In this document: positions 35,205-44,451 of the stretch, in pieces | Position numbering within the stretch: position 1 is the stretch's first letter | Layout: the number at the start of each line of letters is the position of its first letter | NCBI RefSeq assembly: GCF_014639875.1 | Contig: NZ_BMGD01000003.1 | Span: 496,001-560,000, forward strand | Direction: 5' to 3' | DNA: 64,000 bases | DNA from: Blastomonas aquatica | GTDB lineage: Bacteria > Pseudomonadota > Alphaproteobacteria > Sphingomonadales > Sphingomonadaceae | The notes under the pieces: model-generated | What the model was told of the DNA's origin: nothing | Seen by the model: the letters and a program-made list of their open reading frames with translations, nothing else | Database searches by the model: none | Made by a program: the position numbers and the translations under genes

Positions 35205-36314
35205 ATGCGATTGAAGACGGTGGGCCTGTTGATGGCCTGTGCAGCCATGTCGGTTCCGGCAGCGGCACAACCGGGACCGGCGACCGGGCAGGTTGCGGTC
35301 GATTATTCTACCCAGCTCAAGCAGGGCTTTGCGATCCTCAAGGATTTCAGGTTCGGCAGCGGCGAGACGATGGCCGAATTGCGGATGCATCACGCGACAT
35401 TGGGTACGCCCAAGCGCGATGCGCAAGGCAGGGTGACCAACGCGGTAATGGTGCTCCACGGTACCGGTGGCAGTGGCATGCAGTTCCTCCAGCCGCAGTT
35501 TGCGCAGGAGCTTTTCGGTCCCGGCCAGCCGCTCGACATCACCAAATATTACGTAATCCTTCCCGACAACATCGGCCATGGCAAATCGTCCAAGCCGAGC
35601 GACGGGCTGAAGATGCGGTTTCCGGCGTATGATTACACCGACATGGTCAGGGCGCAGCGGCAGATGCTGGTCGAAGGGCTCAAGGTCGATCGGCTGCGGC
35701 TGATGATGGGCACATCGATGGGGTGCATGCACGGCTTCGTCTGGGGCCAGGTCGATCCCGGTTTTGTTCAGGCGATGATGCCGATGGCTTGTCTGCCGAT
35801 GCCGATCGCGGGGCACAACCGGATGTGGCGCAAGGCGGCGATCGAGGGAATCAAGGCCGACCCGGCATGGGCAGGCGGCGAATATAGCGCGCCGCCAATG
35901 ATGGGGCTGCGCGTGGCTGCCAGCCTGTTGCAGGTCGCAGGCTTCGCACCGCTGTATCTGCAAAAGGCGTTCCCGACTCGCGAGACGGCAGATGAATACA
36001 TTAACCAGCGGGTCGCGGCGTCGATGAAGGGCATCGATGCCAACGACATCATCTATCAGATCGAATCCTCGCGCAATTACGATCCCTCGGCGACTGTCGA
36101 GCAAATGACCATGCCGGTCACCTGGATCAACTCGTCGGACGATTTTATCAACCCGTGGGATTACGGCGTGGCCGAAGACTTCGGCAAACGGCTGCCCGAT
36201 GGCAAATACCTGCTGATCCAGGCGACGGATGACACCCGCGGCCACGGGACGCACACTTGGGCGAAGTTCTGGAGGGACGAACTCGTCGCGCTGCTTGAGC
36301 GTAGCGCGAAGTAA
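35205..36314 (+). CDS. Exported alpha/beta hydrolase, MetX (homoserine acetyltransferase)-like
   Basis: This 369-residue protein has a clear signal peptide (MRLKTVGLLMACAAMSVPAA before AQPG) and an alpha/beta hydrolase domain of the homoserine O-acetyltransferase-like family. The nucleophile elbow is GTSMGCMHG, the acid is in SSDDFINPWD, and the His is in TRGHGTHT. True MetX is cytoplasmic and uses acetyl-CoA, so export implies a hydrolase of some ester or lactone instead. AGGGG lies 6 bases before the ATG at 35205. The 218-base region before it shows no gene. Confidence 0.85.
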   Translation: MRLKTVGLLMACAAMSVPAAAQPGPATGQVAVDYSTQLKQGFAILKDFRFGSGETMAELRMHHATLGTPKRDAQGRVTNAVMVLHGTGGSGMQFLQPQFAQELFGPGQPLDITKYYVILPDNIGHGKSSKPSDGLKMRFPAYDYTDMVRAQRQMLVEGLKVDRLRLMMGTSMGCMHGFVWGQVDPGFVQAMMPMACLPMPIAGHNRMWRKAAIEGIKADPAWAGGEYSAPPMMGLRVAASLLQVAGFAPLYLQKAFPTRETADEYINQRVAASMKGIDANDIIYQIESSRNYDPSATVEQMTMPVTWINSSDDFINPWDYGVAEDFGKRLPDGKYLLIQATDDTRGHGTHTWAKFWRDELVALLERSAK

Positions 36315-36325
36315 ATCCGGCCCGG

Positions 36326-36409
36326 ACCGTTTTCCGGCGAAAGCCGGAATCCAGACTGGCTACAACGCAACCCCGCCCTGGACCCCGGCTTGCGCCGGGG
36401 AACGGTCAA
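36326..36409. repeat. Intergenic palindromic repeat, copy 2
   Basis: It shares the arms of the element at 7243-7327: CCGTTTTCCGGCGAAAGCCG with GAATCCAG on the left, and CTGGACCCCGGCTTGCGCCG with GGGAACGG on the right. The central bases differ. It lies between two convergent genes, like copy 1. Confidence 0.85.
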
Positions 36410-36428
36410 CGGTCGGATAACCGCCAGC

Positions 36429-37172
36429 TCAGGCGAACACGCTGGCCAGTTGGTCGCTGCTGGTGCCTTCCTTCGAACCGCGCAGTTCGATGTACACTGC
36501 AGCGATACCGGCGGCGCCGACGGCTGCGCTGATCGCGCTGAGCAGCGCGCTGCTGACCACCGTCAGGCTGGGGCTGAGCAGTGACAGCACGCCGATCGGG
36601 ATCGCGATGATCATGCTGAAGATGAAGAACACCACGATCAGCCCGAGCAGCTTCCAGCGCGCTCCCTTGGTGAGCGCCGAGCTGCGGCTGAGCGATTCGA
36701 ATACGCCCAGATTTTCGACCATCAGCACAGGCACCGCGACCATCCACATCAGATAGAGGATTACGCCCGGTACGATCAGAAAGAGGAAACCGATCGTCAC
36801 GCCGAACGCGACGACGATACCAAGCCCAATCAGCGGAAACAGCTTCGCCACCGCACGATTGACGCACTCGCCAAAGTTGACCGGCTTGCCCGCCAGATCA
36901 TTGGCCGAGGCAACGATCAGCGCAGCCTGAAGCACGATCGAGAGAAACAGGAACACGATATACCCGATCATGCTGGTAAAGATTGCAGCCGGGTTGGCCA
37001 TCAGCGCCATCGGATCGGATGCATCAGGGGTGAAAAGCAGCCCGATCAGCAACTGCGGAGCGCCGACGATGATCAGCGACAGACCCAGAAACAGTGGTGC
37101 GTTGCGCGCAATCACGCCGAAGGTGTTCGAAAATACATTGGAAATGCTGAAGTCAGCAGCTTTGCTGGCCAT
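36429..37172 (-). CDS. Polytopic membrane protein related to the glycerophosphodiester phosphodiesterase membrane domain
   Basis: This 247-residue protein has about six hydrophobic helices and few charged residues. It contains FLFLIVPGVILYLMWMVAVP and a following ALTKGARWKLLGL segment, which is the typical pattern of the GPDPase membrane domain / YciC-like family. No catalytic domain is present, so enzymatic activity is unlikely. GGGGAGA lies 6 bases before the ATG at 37172; a frame extended to 37193 is less likely. It is divergent from the DUF4129-MoxR operon across about 100 bases and may be its membrane partner, which is inference from position. Confidence 0.7.
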   Translation of the reverse strand: MASKAADFSISNVFSNTFGVIARNAPLFLGLSLIIVGAPQLLIGLLFTPDASDPMALMANPAAIFTSMIGYIVFLFLSIVLQAALIVASANDLAGKPVNFGECVNRAVAKLFPLIGLGIVVAFGVTIGFLFLIVPGVILYLMWMVAVPVLMVENLGVFESLSRSSALTKGARWKLLGLIVVFFIFSMIIAIPIGVLSLLSPSLTVVSSALLSAISAAVGAAGIAAVYIELRGSKEGTSSDQLASVFA

Positions 37173-37273
37173 AACTAGTCTCCCCGGTTTCAAGTCCCAT
37201 GCGCCCGAATCCTGTTCTTGGCTGCCAGCCTAACAGGCAGGACCGGTGCGTCCAGTGCCTGGCGACACAGGGG

Positions 37274-37990
37274 ATGGGCAAGCGGCCTGTGCCTTTTGCG
37301 CAAATCGCCTTGCTCCACCGGGCGCCATCTGCAATCAAACCGGCTGTGACTGCAGGCCCAGCCCTTTCCGCACCCCGCCGCGACGGCTTTGACACGGCCT
37401 ATACGCAGGTGCGTGGCGAGAGCGACATTCAGTTTGCCCCCAGCTTTGCCAAACCTCCCGATCCGCCACCCGAATGGTGGAGCGATGTCACCCGGTGGCT
37501 GTCCGAGGTTCTGGGGCCGCTGGCGCAGGCGCTATCGGCATCCTGGCCGGTGCTCAGCAAGCTGTTGCTCGGCGCTCTGGTTGTTGGGGTTGCTGCGCTG
37601 TTGTGGGTGATCCTGGCTCCGTACATTGCCGATTGGCGCGAACGGCGCGCGGTTGCCACAGCCGATTGGGCCCCCGACCGCGCCCAGGCCCGCAAGTTGC
37701 TCGAGGAAGCCGATGCGCTCGCGGCACAGGAGAGGTTTGACGAGGCGGCGCACCTGCTGCTGTATCGCTCGATCGAGGATATCGCGGTCAAGCGGCCTGA
37801 ACTGTTGCGGCCATCGACCACCGCGCGCGAGATCGGCGCGTTCGAGGCGCTCTCGGCGCGCGCGCGATCCGCGTTCTCGGTGATCGCCGGGCACGTCGAG
37901 GCGAGCTTCTTCGCGCGCCGTCCGCTCGATCGCCAGGCGTGGGACAGTTCGCGTGAAGCCTATCGCGCCTTTGCGCTGGATGGCGGCTGA
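37274..37990 (+). CDS. DUF4129-domain membrane protein
   Basis: This protein of about 238 residues has a Pro-rich lead (PSFAKPPDPPPEWW), one transmembrane helix (SKLLLGALVVGVAALLWVIL) and a cytoplasmic C-terminal domain. The LLEEADALAAQERFDEAAHLLLYRSIED segment is the DUF4129 core. The start is uncertain: ATG at 37199, ATG at 37274 and GTG at 37346 are in frame and none has a good ribosome binding site. It is the first gene of a six-gene run ending at the RDD gene. DUF4129 proteins commonly accompany MoxR, DUF58 and DUF4350; the function is unknown. Confidence 0.75.
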   Translation: MGKRPVPFAQIALLHRAPSAIKPAVTAGPALSAPRRDGFDTAYTQVRGESDIQFAPSFAKPPDPPPEWWSDVTRWLSEVLGPLAQALSASWPVLSKLLLGALVVGVAALLWVILAPYIADWRERRAVATADWAPDRAQARKLLEEADALAAQERFDEAAHLLLYRSIEDIAVKRPELLRPSTTAREIGAFEALSARARSAFSVIAGHVEASFFARRPLDRQAWDSSREAYRAFALDGG

Positions 37991-37991
37991 C

Positions 37992-39337
37992 ATGGCAGGA
38001 AAACCGTTGACAGCGCAATCTGCGGCGGGCCCAGGCGGCAGCAGCGCCAATCCCTTTGCGCGTGGCACGGTGCTGCTGATGGTCGCGATCGGTTTCGCGG
38101 CGTTTCTGGCGCTGCTGTACGCCATCGGTGCGGGTGGATCGCTGCGCCCCTCAAACAATGGTGCGGCGCATGGCGCGTCGGCCAGCTCGATCGGCTATTC
38201 GGCGCTCGGGCAACTCCTCGAAAAGACCGGCACAAAGGTCAGCTTTGGCCGCAGCGCCAATGCGCTGCAGCAACAGGACCTGCTGATCGTGACCCCTGCA
38301 GTCACGGCCGATCCGGAAGATCTTGCGGCATTGGTCAACCAGCGCGCGTTCATTGGCCCCACCATCATCATCCTGCCCAAATGGCAGGTGACCCCCGAAC
38401 AGGGACTGAAGACCGGCTGGGTCAGGCTGGAATCACCGTTCCTGGCGATCCAGGCGCCGCAGGTTCTTTCCAGGCTGGTACAGGTACGGACCAGGCTCGA
38501 GGGGCTGGACAATGCCTTTATCCCGGTTCCGTTCATCCAGCCGGAAAAGCCGCAGGACCGCGGCACGATGATGAAGCAGGCGCTCACATCGCGAGTCACG
38601 ATCAGCGGCGACAAACTCAAGACCGTGCTCTCCGATCAGGCGACCGGTCGCGCTCGGGTGGCGGTTATTGACGATGGCGGCTGGTACCCCTCGCTTGATG
38701 CCAGCGCGCCCGCAAACCCTGAAAGCAACCCCGGCGTGCAGCAGGGCCGTTACCCGGTGGTCATCGTCGCCGATGCCGATCTGATGAACAACATGGGGCT
38801 CGCCAACCGCGACACCGCGCGCCAAGCGTTGCAGATCATCGATTCGGCCTGGTCGGGTGGCGGCCAGGGCGTGGTGTTCGACCTCACCCAAAATGGCCTC
38901 GGCACATCGGACAACCTGCTTTCGGTTGCCTTCCGCCCACCGTTTGTCGGTGCGGTGATCGCGCTGGCTCTGGCCGCGATCGCCTTTGGCTGGATGGCGT
39001 TCTGCCGCTTTGGCCCTGCACTGGCCGAAGCTCAGCCGTTCGGTTTCGGCAAGACCGCTTTGGTCAAGGGCAGCGCGGGGCTGGTCCGGCGGCTGGGGCG
39101 CGATCATCTGACAGCGCCCGCTTATGCCGATCTGGTGCGCGACAGGGCCGCGCGATCTTTGGGATTGCCGCCGGGCCTTTCGCACCAGCAGATCGATGAC
39201 CGGCTGGCCATTGTATCCCCCGATGCCGAAGGCCGCAGCTACGAAACATTGAGCGCCAATATGCGTGCGGCGCGCGATCGCCCCTCGATCGTGTCGGCGG
39301 CACGCGCGCTCTATGCCTGGAAAAAGGAACGTTTGGG

Positions 39338-39341
<4 letters not shown>
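37992..39341 (+). CDS. DUF4350-domain membrane protein
   Basis: This 449-residue protein has one transmembrane helix near residues 25-48 ([20 protein letters not shown]) and a periplasmic domain of about 260 residues. The periplasmic part opens with [20 protein letters not shown] and a [20 protein letters not shown] segment that looks like a glutamine-amidotransferase-like DUF4350 fold. A second helix near residue 325 and a cytoplasmic tail with a helical repeat follow. The ATG follows the DUF4129 stop by one base. Its last bases overlap the moxR start (ATGA). Confidence 0.8.
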
Positions 39342-40290
<949 letters not shown>

Positions 40291-40294
<4 letters not shown>

Positions 40295-41613
40295 TAGCCT
40301 TCTACCCCAGTCTGCGCGCCGGGCTGCTGATCGCAGCAGGCGCGCCGGTCTCGGTGCTGCTCGCGGCGCTGTCACCGGGACTGTGGGCGCTGGGGCCGGC
40401 CTGGTCGGCGGCGATGCTGCTGCTGGCACTGCTCGATGCGCTGGTCGCGGGGCGTGCGCGTTTCATCCGGCTGGTGGTGCCTGCGAGCAGCGAGCTGGGG
40501 CAGGCGGTCAGCATCGGGGTGGAGGCAGAGCTTTCGGGCCAGATGCCGGTGCGCCGCGCCGAGGTCAGCATAGCGGTCGAAACCCGGCTGGTGCCCAGTG
40601 GTCGCGGCGATGGTGCCTTGGTTGCTTTTGGGCCCTCGGGAACGCTGAGCGGTACGATCAAGCTGCAACCGGTGCGCCGGGGTTCGTTGATGATCGAGAA
40701 ACTCTGGCTGCGCTGGCAGGGGCCGATGGGGCTGGGCTGGCGTCAGGCCACGCAGGCGAGCGGCGAGAGCATCGCGATCCTGCCCGACATCGCCGCCGTC
40801 CGCGCGCCTGCGCTGCAGGTGTTCCTCAAGGAAGCGATCTTCGGCATCCTTGCGCGCCAGATGCGCGGCGAGGGCAGCGAGTTCGAAGCGCTGGTGGAAT
40901 ATCAGCCCGGGTTCGACCGGCGCGCGATCGACTGGAAAAGCTCCGCGCGGCATTCCAAGCTGCTGGCGCGCGAATACGACACCGAACGCAACAACCAGAT
41001 CGTGTTCGCACTCGATTCAGGTTCCGACATGTGCGAACCGGTTGCGGGGTTGCCTCGGATCGATCGTGCGGTCTCGGCGGCGCTGCTGACCAGCTACGTC
41101 GCCTTGAAGGCAGGCGATCAGGTGCGGCTGTTTTCGTTTGCCGCGCGCCCCGAGCGCACCACCCCGTTCGTCTCGGGCAGCCGCAACTTCTTCCGCCTGC
41201 AATCCGAAGCCGCGCAGATCGACTATCGGTTCGAGGCGAGCAACTACACGCTCGCACTCTCGACGCTGGCCGCACAGCTGCAGCGGCGCTCGCTGATCGT
41301 GGTGTTCACCGATTTCACCGACCCGACCAGCGCCGAACTGATGCTCGAATCTGTCGGGCGGCTGATCGACCGTCACCTGCTGCTGTTCGTGGCGATCGAG
41401 GACGAGGAGCTGTTGGGGCTGGTCGATCAGGTGCCCGAAGCCAGCGAGCAGGTCGCGCAGAGCGTTGCGGCCGCAGGACTGCTGGCGCAACGGCGGCTGG
41501 TGATCACGCGCCTCAGGCATCTGGGGATCGAGGTGATCGAGGGGCGGCATGACGAGATCGGCACGCGGTTGATGAATGCGTATCTCAAGATCAAGCGGCG
41601 GGGGCAGCTGTGA
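40291..41613 (+). CDS. DUF58 / vWA-like domain membrane protein
   Basis: This 440-residue protein starts with TTG at 40291, overlapping the moxR stop as TTGA. Two N-terminal helices (residues 8-52) are followed by a beta-rich part. The DUF58 signature is at about 206-237 ([20 protein letters not shown]). A vWA-like domain follows with a MIDAS-type DSGS at 242-245, so a metal ion could bind as in integrin-like adaptor domains. It is the expected client-adaptor partner of the MoxR ATPase. The downstream start overlaps as GTGA. Confidence 0.88.
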
Positions 41614-42641
41614 CCGGTTCGGCGACCATCACTGGCGAAGAGCAGGCCATCGCGGCTGCAGTTTTGCGCAGCGATCGCTTCCGGCTCGAGCGCGAGGCCG
41701 ATTGGGTACGGCTCGATGCCATGGTCACCGCGATGGAGCAGGGGCGATTGAAGCGGCTGGCAGACGAGGACGTGCTGGCGCTGCCGGTGCTGTATCGCCA
41801 CCTGATCTCCAGCCTGTCGATCGCGCGCGAAAGCTCGCTTGATGCCGGGCTCATCGCCTATCTCGAAGCGCTGACGCTGCGCGCTTATTATGTCGTCTAC
41901 GGTACACGTACGACCTTCGGAGGATGGTGCCGCAGTTTCTTTGGTGGTGGGCTCAGCCGGGCTGTGCGCGCGATCGGGTTCGATATCGCGGTCGCGTTTG
42001 CAGCGATGGTCATCGGGGCGGTGCTGGGCTTCATGCTGGTCGAGGCGGATCCGCAATGGTTTTTCCGGCTGGTGCCCGCGCAGTTCAGCGATGTGCGTAT
42101 TCCCGGAGCCTCGCGCGATGCGCTGCTGGGCACCCTGTTCGGCAAGCAGGAAGGCGATGGGCTGTCGGTGTTCGCCGCTTATCTGTTCAACAACAACGCG
42201 CAGGTCGCGATCCTTGCCTTTGCGCTGGGCTTTGCGTTTGGCGTGCCGACGATGCTGCTGCTCGTCTACAACACTGCCACCTTGGGCGCGATGCTCTGGG
42301 TGTTCGCCTCGCGCGGGCTGACGGTCGAGTTCGTCGGATGGCTTTCGATCCACGGCACGACCGAACTGCTCGCCATTCTGCTGGCGGGCGCGGCGGGGCT
42401 GCATATCGGCAGGGCACTGGGCTTTCCGGGGCGGAGAAGTCACCTCGCTGCGCTCAGTCAATCGGGTCGTACCGCCGCGCAGGTGATGACCGGGGTGATC
42501 GTCATGCTGATCTGCGCCGGGCTGCTCGAGGGCTTTGCCCGTCAACTCGTCCAGTCGACCGAAATCCGCTACGCGATAGGCTATGGTATTCTGGCGCTCT
42601 GGCTGGCGTATTTCTTCGCCTATCGCCCGAGGCGCAGCTGA
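41610..42641 (+). CDS. SpoIIM-like membrane protein
   Basis: This 343-residue membrane protein resembles the stage II sporulation M family: an N-terminal cytoplasmic helical region (residues 1-110), then about five helices with LFNNNAQVAILAFALGFAFG and VYNTATLGAML, the family's conserved segment, and STHG-type SIHGTTELLAILLAGAAG. It starts with GTG at 41610 inside the DUF58 stop. The host does not sporulate, so the name reflects the family only. Its usual partner is the RDD protein encoded next. Confidence 0.85.
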   Translation: MTGSATITGEEQAIAAAVLRSDRFRLEREADWVRLDAMVTAMEQGRLKRLADEDVLALPVLYRHLISSLSIARESSLDAGLIAYLEALTLRAYYVVYGTRTTFGGWCRSFFGGGLSRAVRAIGFDIAVAFAAMVIGAVLGFMLVEADPQWFFRLVPAQFSDVRIPGASRDALLGTLFGKQEGDGLSVFAAYLFNNNAQVAILAFALGFAFGVPTMLLLVYNTATLGAMLWVFASRGLTVEFVGWLSIHGTTELLAILLAGAAGLHIGRALGFPGRRSHLAALSQSGRTAAQVMTGVIVMLICAGLLEGFARQLVQSTEIRYAIGYGILALWLAYFFAYRPRRS

Positions 42642-43576
42642 TGGCGCGGGCAGCCACGCTGGGCCGCACACGCGGGACCGATCCCAGGCTGAGGCGAACC
42701 TTGGTAACGCCCGAAGGCGTTGCTCTCGATGTTGCTGTTGCTTCGGCGAGCGCCCGCATCGGTGCCTTGTTTATCGATCTGACCATATTGTTCGGCCTGG
42801 TGCTGGGTTTTGTGCTGACCTTGATGCTGCTGGCCTGGGCCTATTCGACCACCGGGCTGCCTGCGGTGTCGGATGGCTTCATGAACTTCCTGTTCGTCCT
42901 GTTCATCATTGGACTGTTTCTGGCACGCAACGCTTACTTCCTGTTTTTCGAACTGGGCCAGCGCGCCGCGACGTGGGGCAAGCGTTCGGTCGGGATCCGG
43001 GTCGCTTCGCGCGATGGCGGACGGTTGACGGCAGAGGCGATCATCGCGCGCAATCTGTTGCGTGATATCGAGATGTTCCTGCCGCTGATGTTCATGACCT
43101 CGGGCGGGTTGCAGGGCACGCTCAGCGAATTCGCCGCTTGGTCGGGAATCATCTGGGTCGGGATTTTCCTGCTGTTCCCGCTGCTTAACAAGGACCGCCT
43201 GCGCTGCGGTGACCTGATCGCGGGCACCTGGGTCGTCGATTCACCGCGCTCGGCGCTAGGTGCTGTGGTGGCAAGCGGCGTAACCCCGGCGCTTGCGGCA
43301 GGCGACGACATTGCCCTTCCGGCCGATCGCTACCGCTTCGGTGAGCGCGAGTTGTCGGTCTATGGGGAATATGAGCTGCAGATGCTCGAGCAGGTGCTGC
43401 GGACCGCCAATCCCGATGCTCTGGAAACGGTGGCCGCCACCATCTGCGCCAAGATTGGCTGGAGTGCACCGGTCGGTGACGAGCAAGCCTTTCTCGAGGC
43501 TTATTACACCCAATTGCGCGCGCGGCTTGAACGCGGTTTGCGCTTTGGCAGACGGCGAGCAGACAAAAACAGCTAA
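42641..43576 (+). CDS. RDD-family membrane protein
   Basis: This 311-residue protein has an RDD domain with three or four helices (about residues 38-200). It includes the characteristic RIGALFIDLTILFG (Arg and Asp), the TWGKRSVGIRV amphipathic segment and the NLLRDIEMFLPL region. The C-terminal 100 residues are soluble and helical. The ATG at 42641 shares a base with the preceding stop (TGATG). It is the last gene of the DUF4129-to-RDD operon. Transport has been suggested for some RDD proteins; nothing here shows a substrate. Confidence 0.85.
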   Translation: MARAATLGRTRGTDPRLRRTLVTPEGVALDVAVASASARIGALFIDLTILFGLVLGFVLTLMLLAWAYSTTGLPAVSDGFMNFLFVLFIIGLFLARNAYFLFFELGQRAATWGKRSVGIRVASRDGGRLTAEAIIARNLLRDIEMFLPLMFMTSGGLQGTLSEFAAWSGIIWVGIFLLFPLLNKDRLRCGDLIAGTWVVDSPRSALGAVVASGVTPALAAGDDIALPADRYRFGERELSVYGEYELQMLEQVLRTANPDALETVAATICAKIGWSAPVGDEQAFLEAYYTQLRARLERGLRFGRRRADKNS

Positions 43577-43680
43577 ACAGATATCAGATGCGGTTTTGCA
43601 ATATGATTGCCCTCTGCCGTGTCGATGCAACGCTTCGTCGTGCGCGGCGTAATGAAGATGTTGAAATTGAAACTGCCCGA

Positions 43681-43706
43681 AGAACCAGCGGATCGAGTGA
43701 TCCGTT
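43681..43706 (+). promoter_or_regulatory. EcfG-like promoter before the 62-residue membrane peptide
   Basis: AGAAC at 43681-43685 and CGTT at 43703-43706 are 17 bases apart. The EcfG consensus is GGAAC-N16/17-CGTT, with one mismatch here. The start codon of the downstream gene is about 42 bases later. Small membrane proteins are common members of the alphaproteobacterial general stress regulon, which makes the match more credible. Confidence 0.45.
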
Positions 43707-43748
43707 TAGTTATATCGGTGACGTTTTGGACTAGAGGGAAACATCATC

Positions 43749-43937
43749 ATGCCAATTCTTAGCCTAATTCTCGTTCTCGTCGCAGTCGGTGTCGGCTTGT
43801 GGCTGATCAACAATTACATCCCTATGGATGGCAAGATCAAAAGCATTTTGAATGCCGTGGTTGTAATCGGCGTGATTATCTGGCTGCTGCAGGTGTTTGG
43901 TATCCTCGGGTCGCTTCAGGGCGTTACCGTAGGCTGA
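43749..43937 (+). CDS. Thivi_2564-type small membrane protein
   Basis: This 62-residue protein has two hydrophobic helices (about 2-20 and 36-55) around a short loop NNYIPMDGKIKSILN. The pattern, including the NxYIPM loop, is that of the Thivi_2564 family of small membrane proteins, whose role is unknown. AGAGGGAAAC precedes the ATG. A possible EcfG-type promoter and a strong downstream hairpin make it a single-gene transcription unit. Confidence 0.85.
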   Translation: MPILSLILVLVAVGVGLWLINNYIPMDGKIKSILNAVVVIGVIIWLLQVFGILGSLQGVTVG

Positions 43938-43945
43938 TTGTTTTT

Positions 43946-43981
43946 CCGGGCCACCTCAGCTGTTCAGCTGAGGTGGCCCGG
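43946..43981. terminator. Strong hairpin after the 62-residue membrane gene
   Basis: CCGGGCCACCTCAGCT and its exact reverse complement are separated by 4 bases, a perfect 16-bp stem. It lies between convergent genes and is probably their shared terminator or stabilising hairpin. Unusually, the T5 tract is on the 5' side of the stem and no T-tract follows on either strand, so it is not a textbook intrinsic terminator. Confidence 0.6.
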
Positions 43982-44002
43982 CATGAATCTCAGACTGCGC
44001 GG

Positions 44003-44353
44003 TTAGGCGAACTGTTCGCCCAACAGCGCAGTTACGCTTTCAGCTAACGGTGCAGGCTGCGCGCGCAAGGTCTGCATCGGGTCGGCAAGCATAGCCTGCG
44101 CAGTCTGCCAGGCAAACACCTCCATCACCGCATCCGATCGTTCAGGGCTTTCCATCGCCATCAAACGTGTTGCAGACGGGCCGACTGCTGAAGGCTGGCT
44201 GATCAGGCTGATCACCCCATTATCCGCAGCTAGCGTTCGGGGTGGCTCGGTCGATGGTGGAATGCTCGCGCTAGTCTCGGTCGATGCGCGCAAATACACC
44301 GTTCGCATGACTGGCGATGCTGCTGGGTCTGGACTGTTGTTGATCATCATCAC
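44003..44353 (-). CDS. Hypothetical protein of 116 residues
   Basis: This open frame lies between the hairpin and the carboxyltransferase gene. It starts at tandem ATGs (44353 and just after) behind GGGATG. The product has a disordered, Ser/Pro/Thr-rich first half and a C-terminal part, VMEVFAWQTAQAMLADPMQT then LRAQ, that is probably helical. It has no signal peptide or membrane helix and I recognise no family. Absence of any competing frame and a fair start favour a real gene, but evidence is thin. Confidence 0.4.
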   Translation of the reverse strand: MMMINNSPDPAASPVMRTVYLRASTETSASIPPSTEPPRTLAADNGVISLISQPSAVGPSATRLMAMESPERSDAVMEVFAWQTAQAMLADPMQTLRAQPAPLAESVTALLGEQFA

Positions 44354-44451
44354 GCATCCCGGCTAAATTTCTGGCAGAAGATGCCGGAGCGGACCTTAAT
44401 CGGTCGTTCCCAAACGTGACAGACGCAGATTTAACGATGTTTTGCGGCGGT

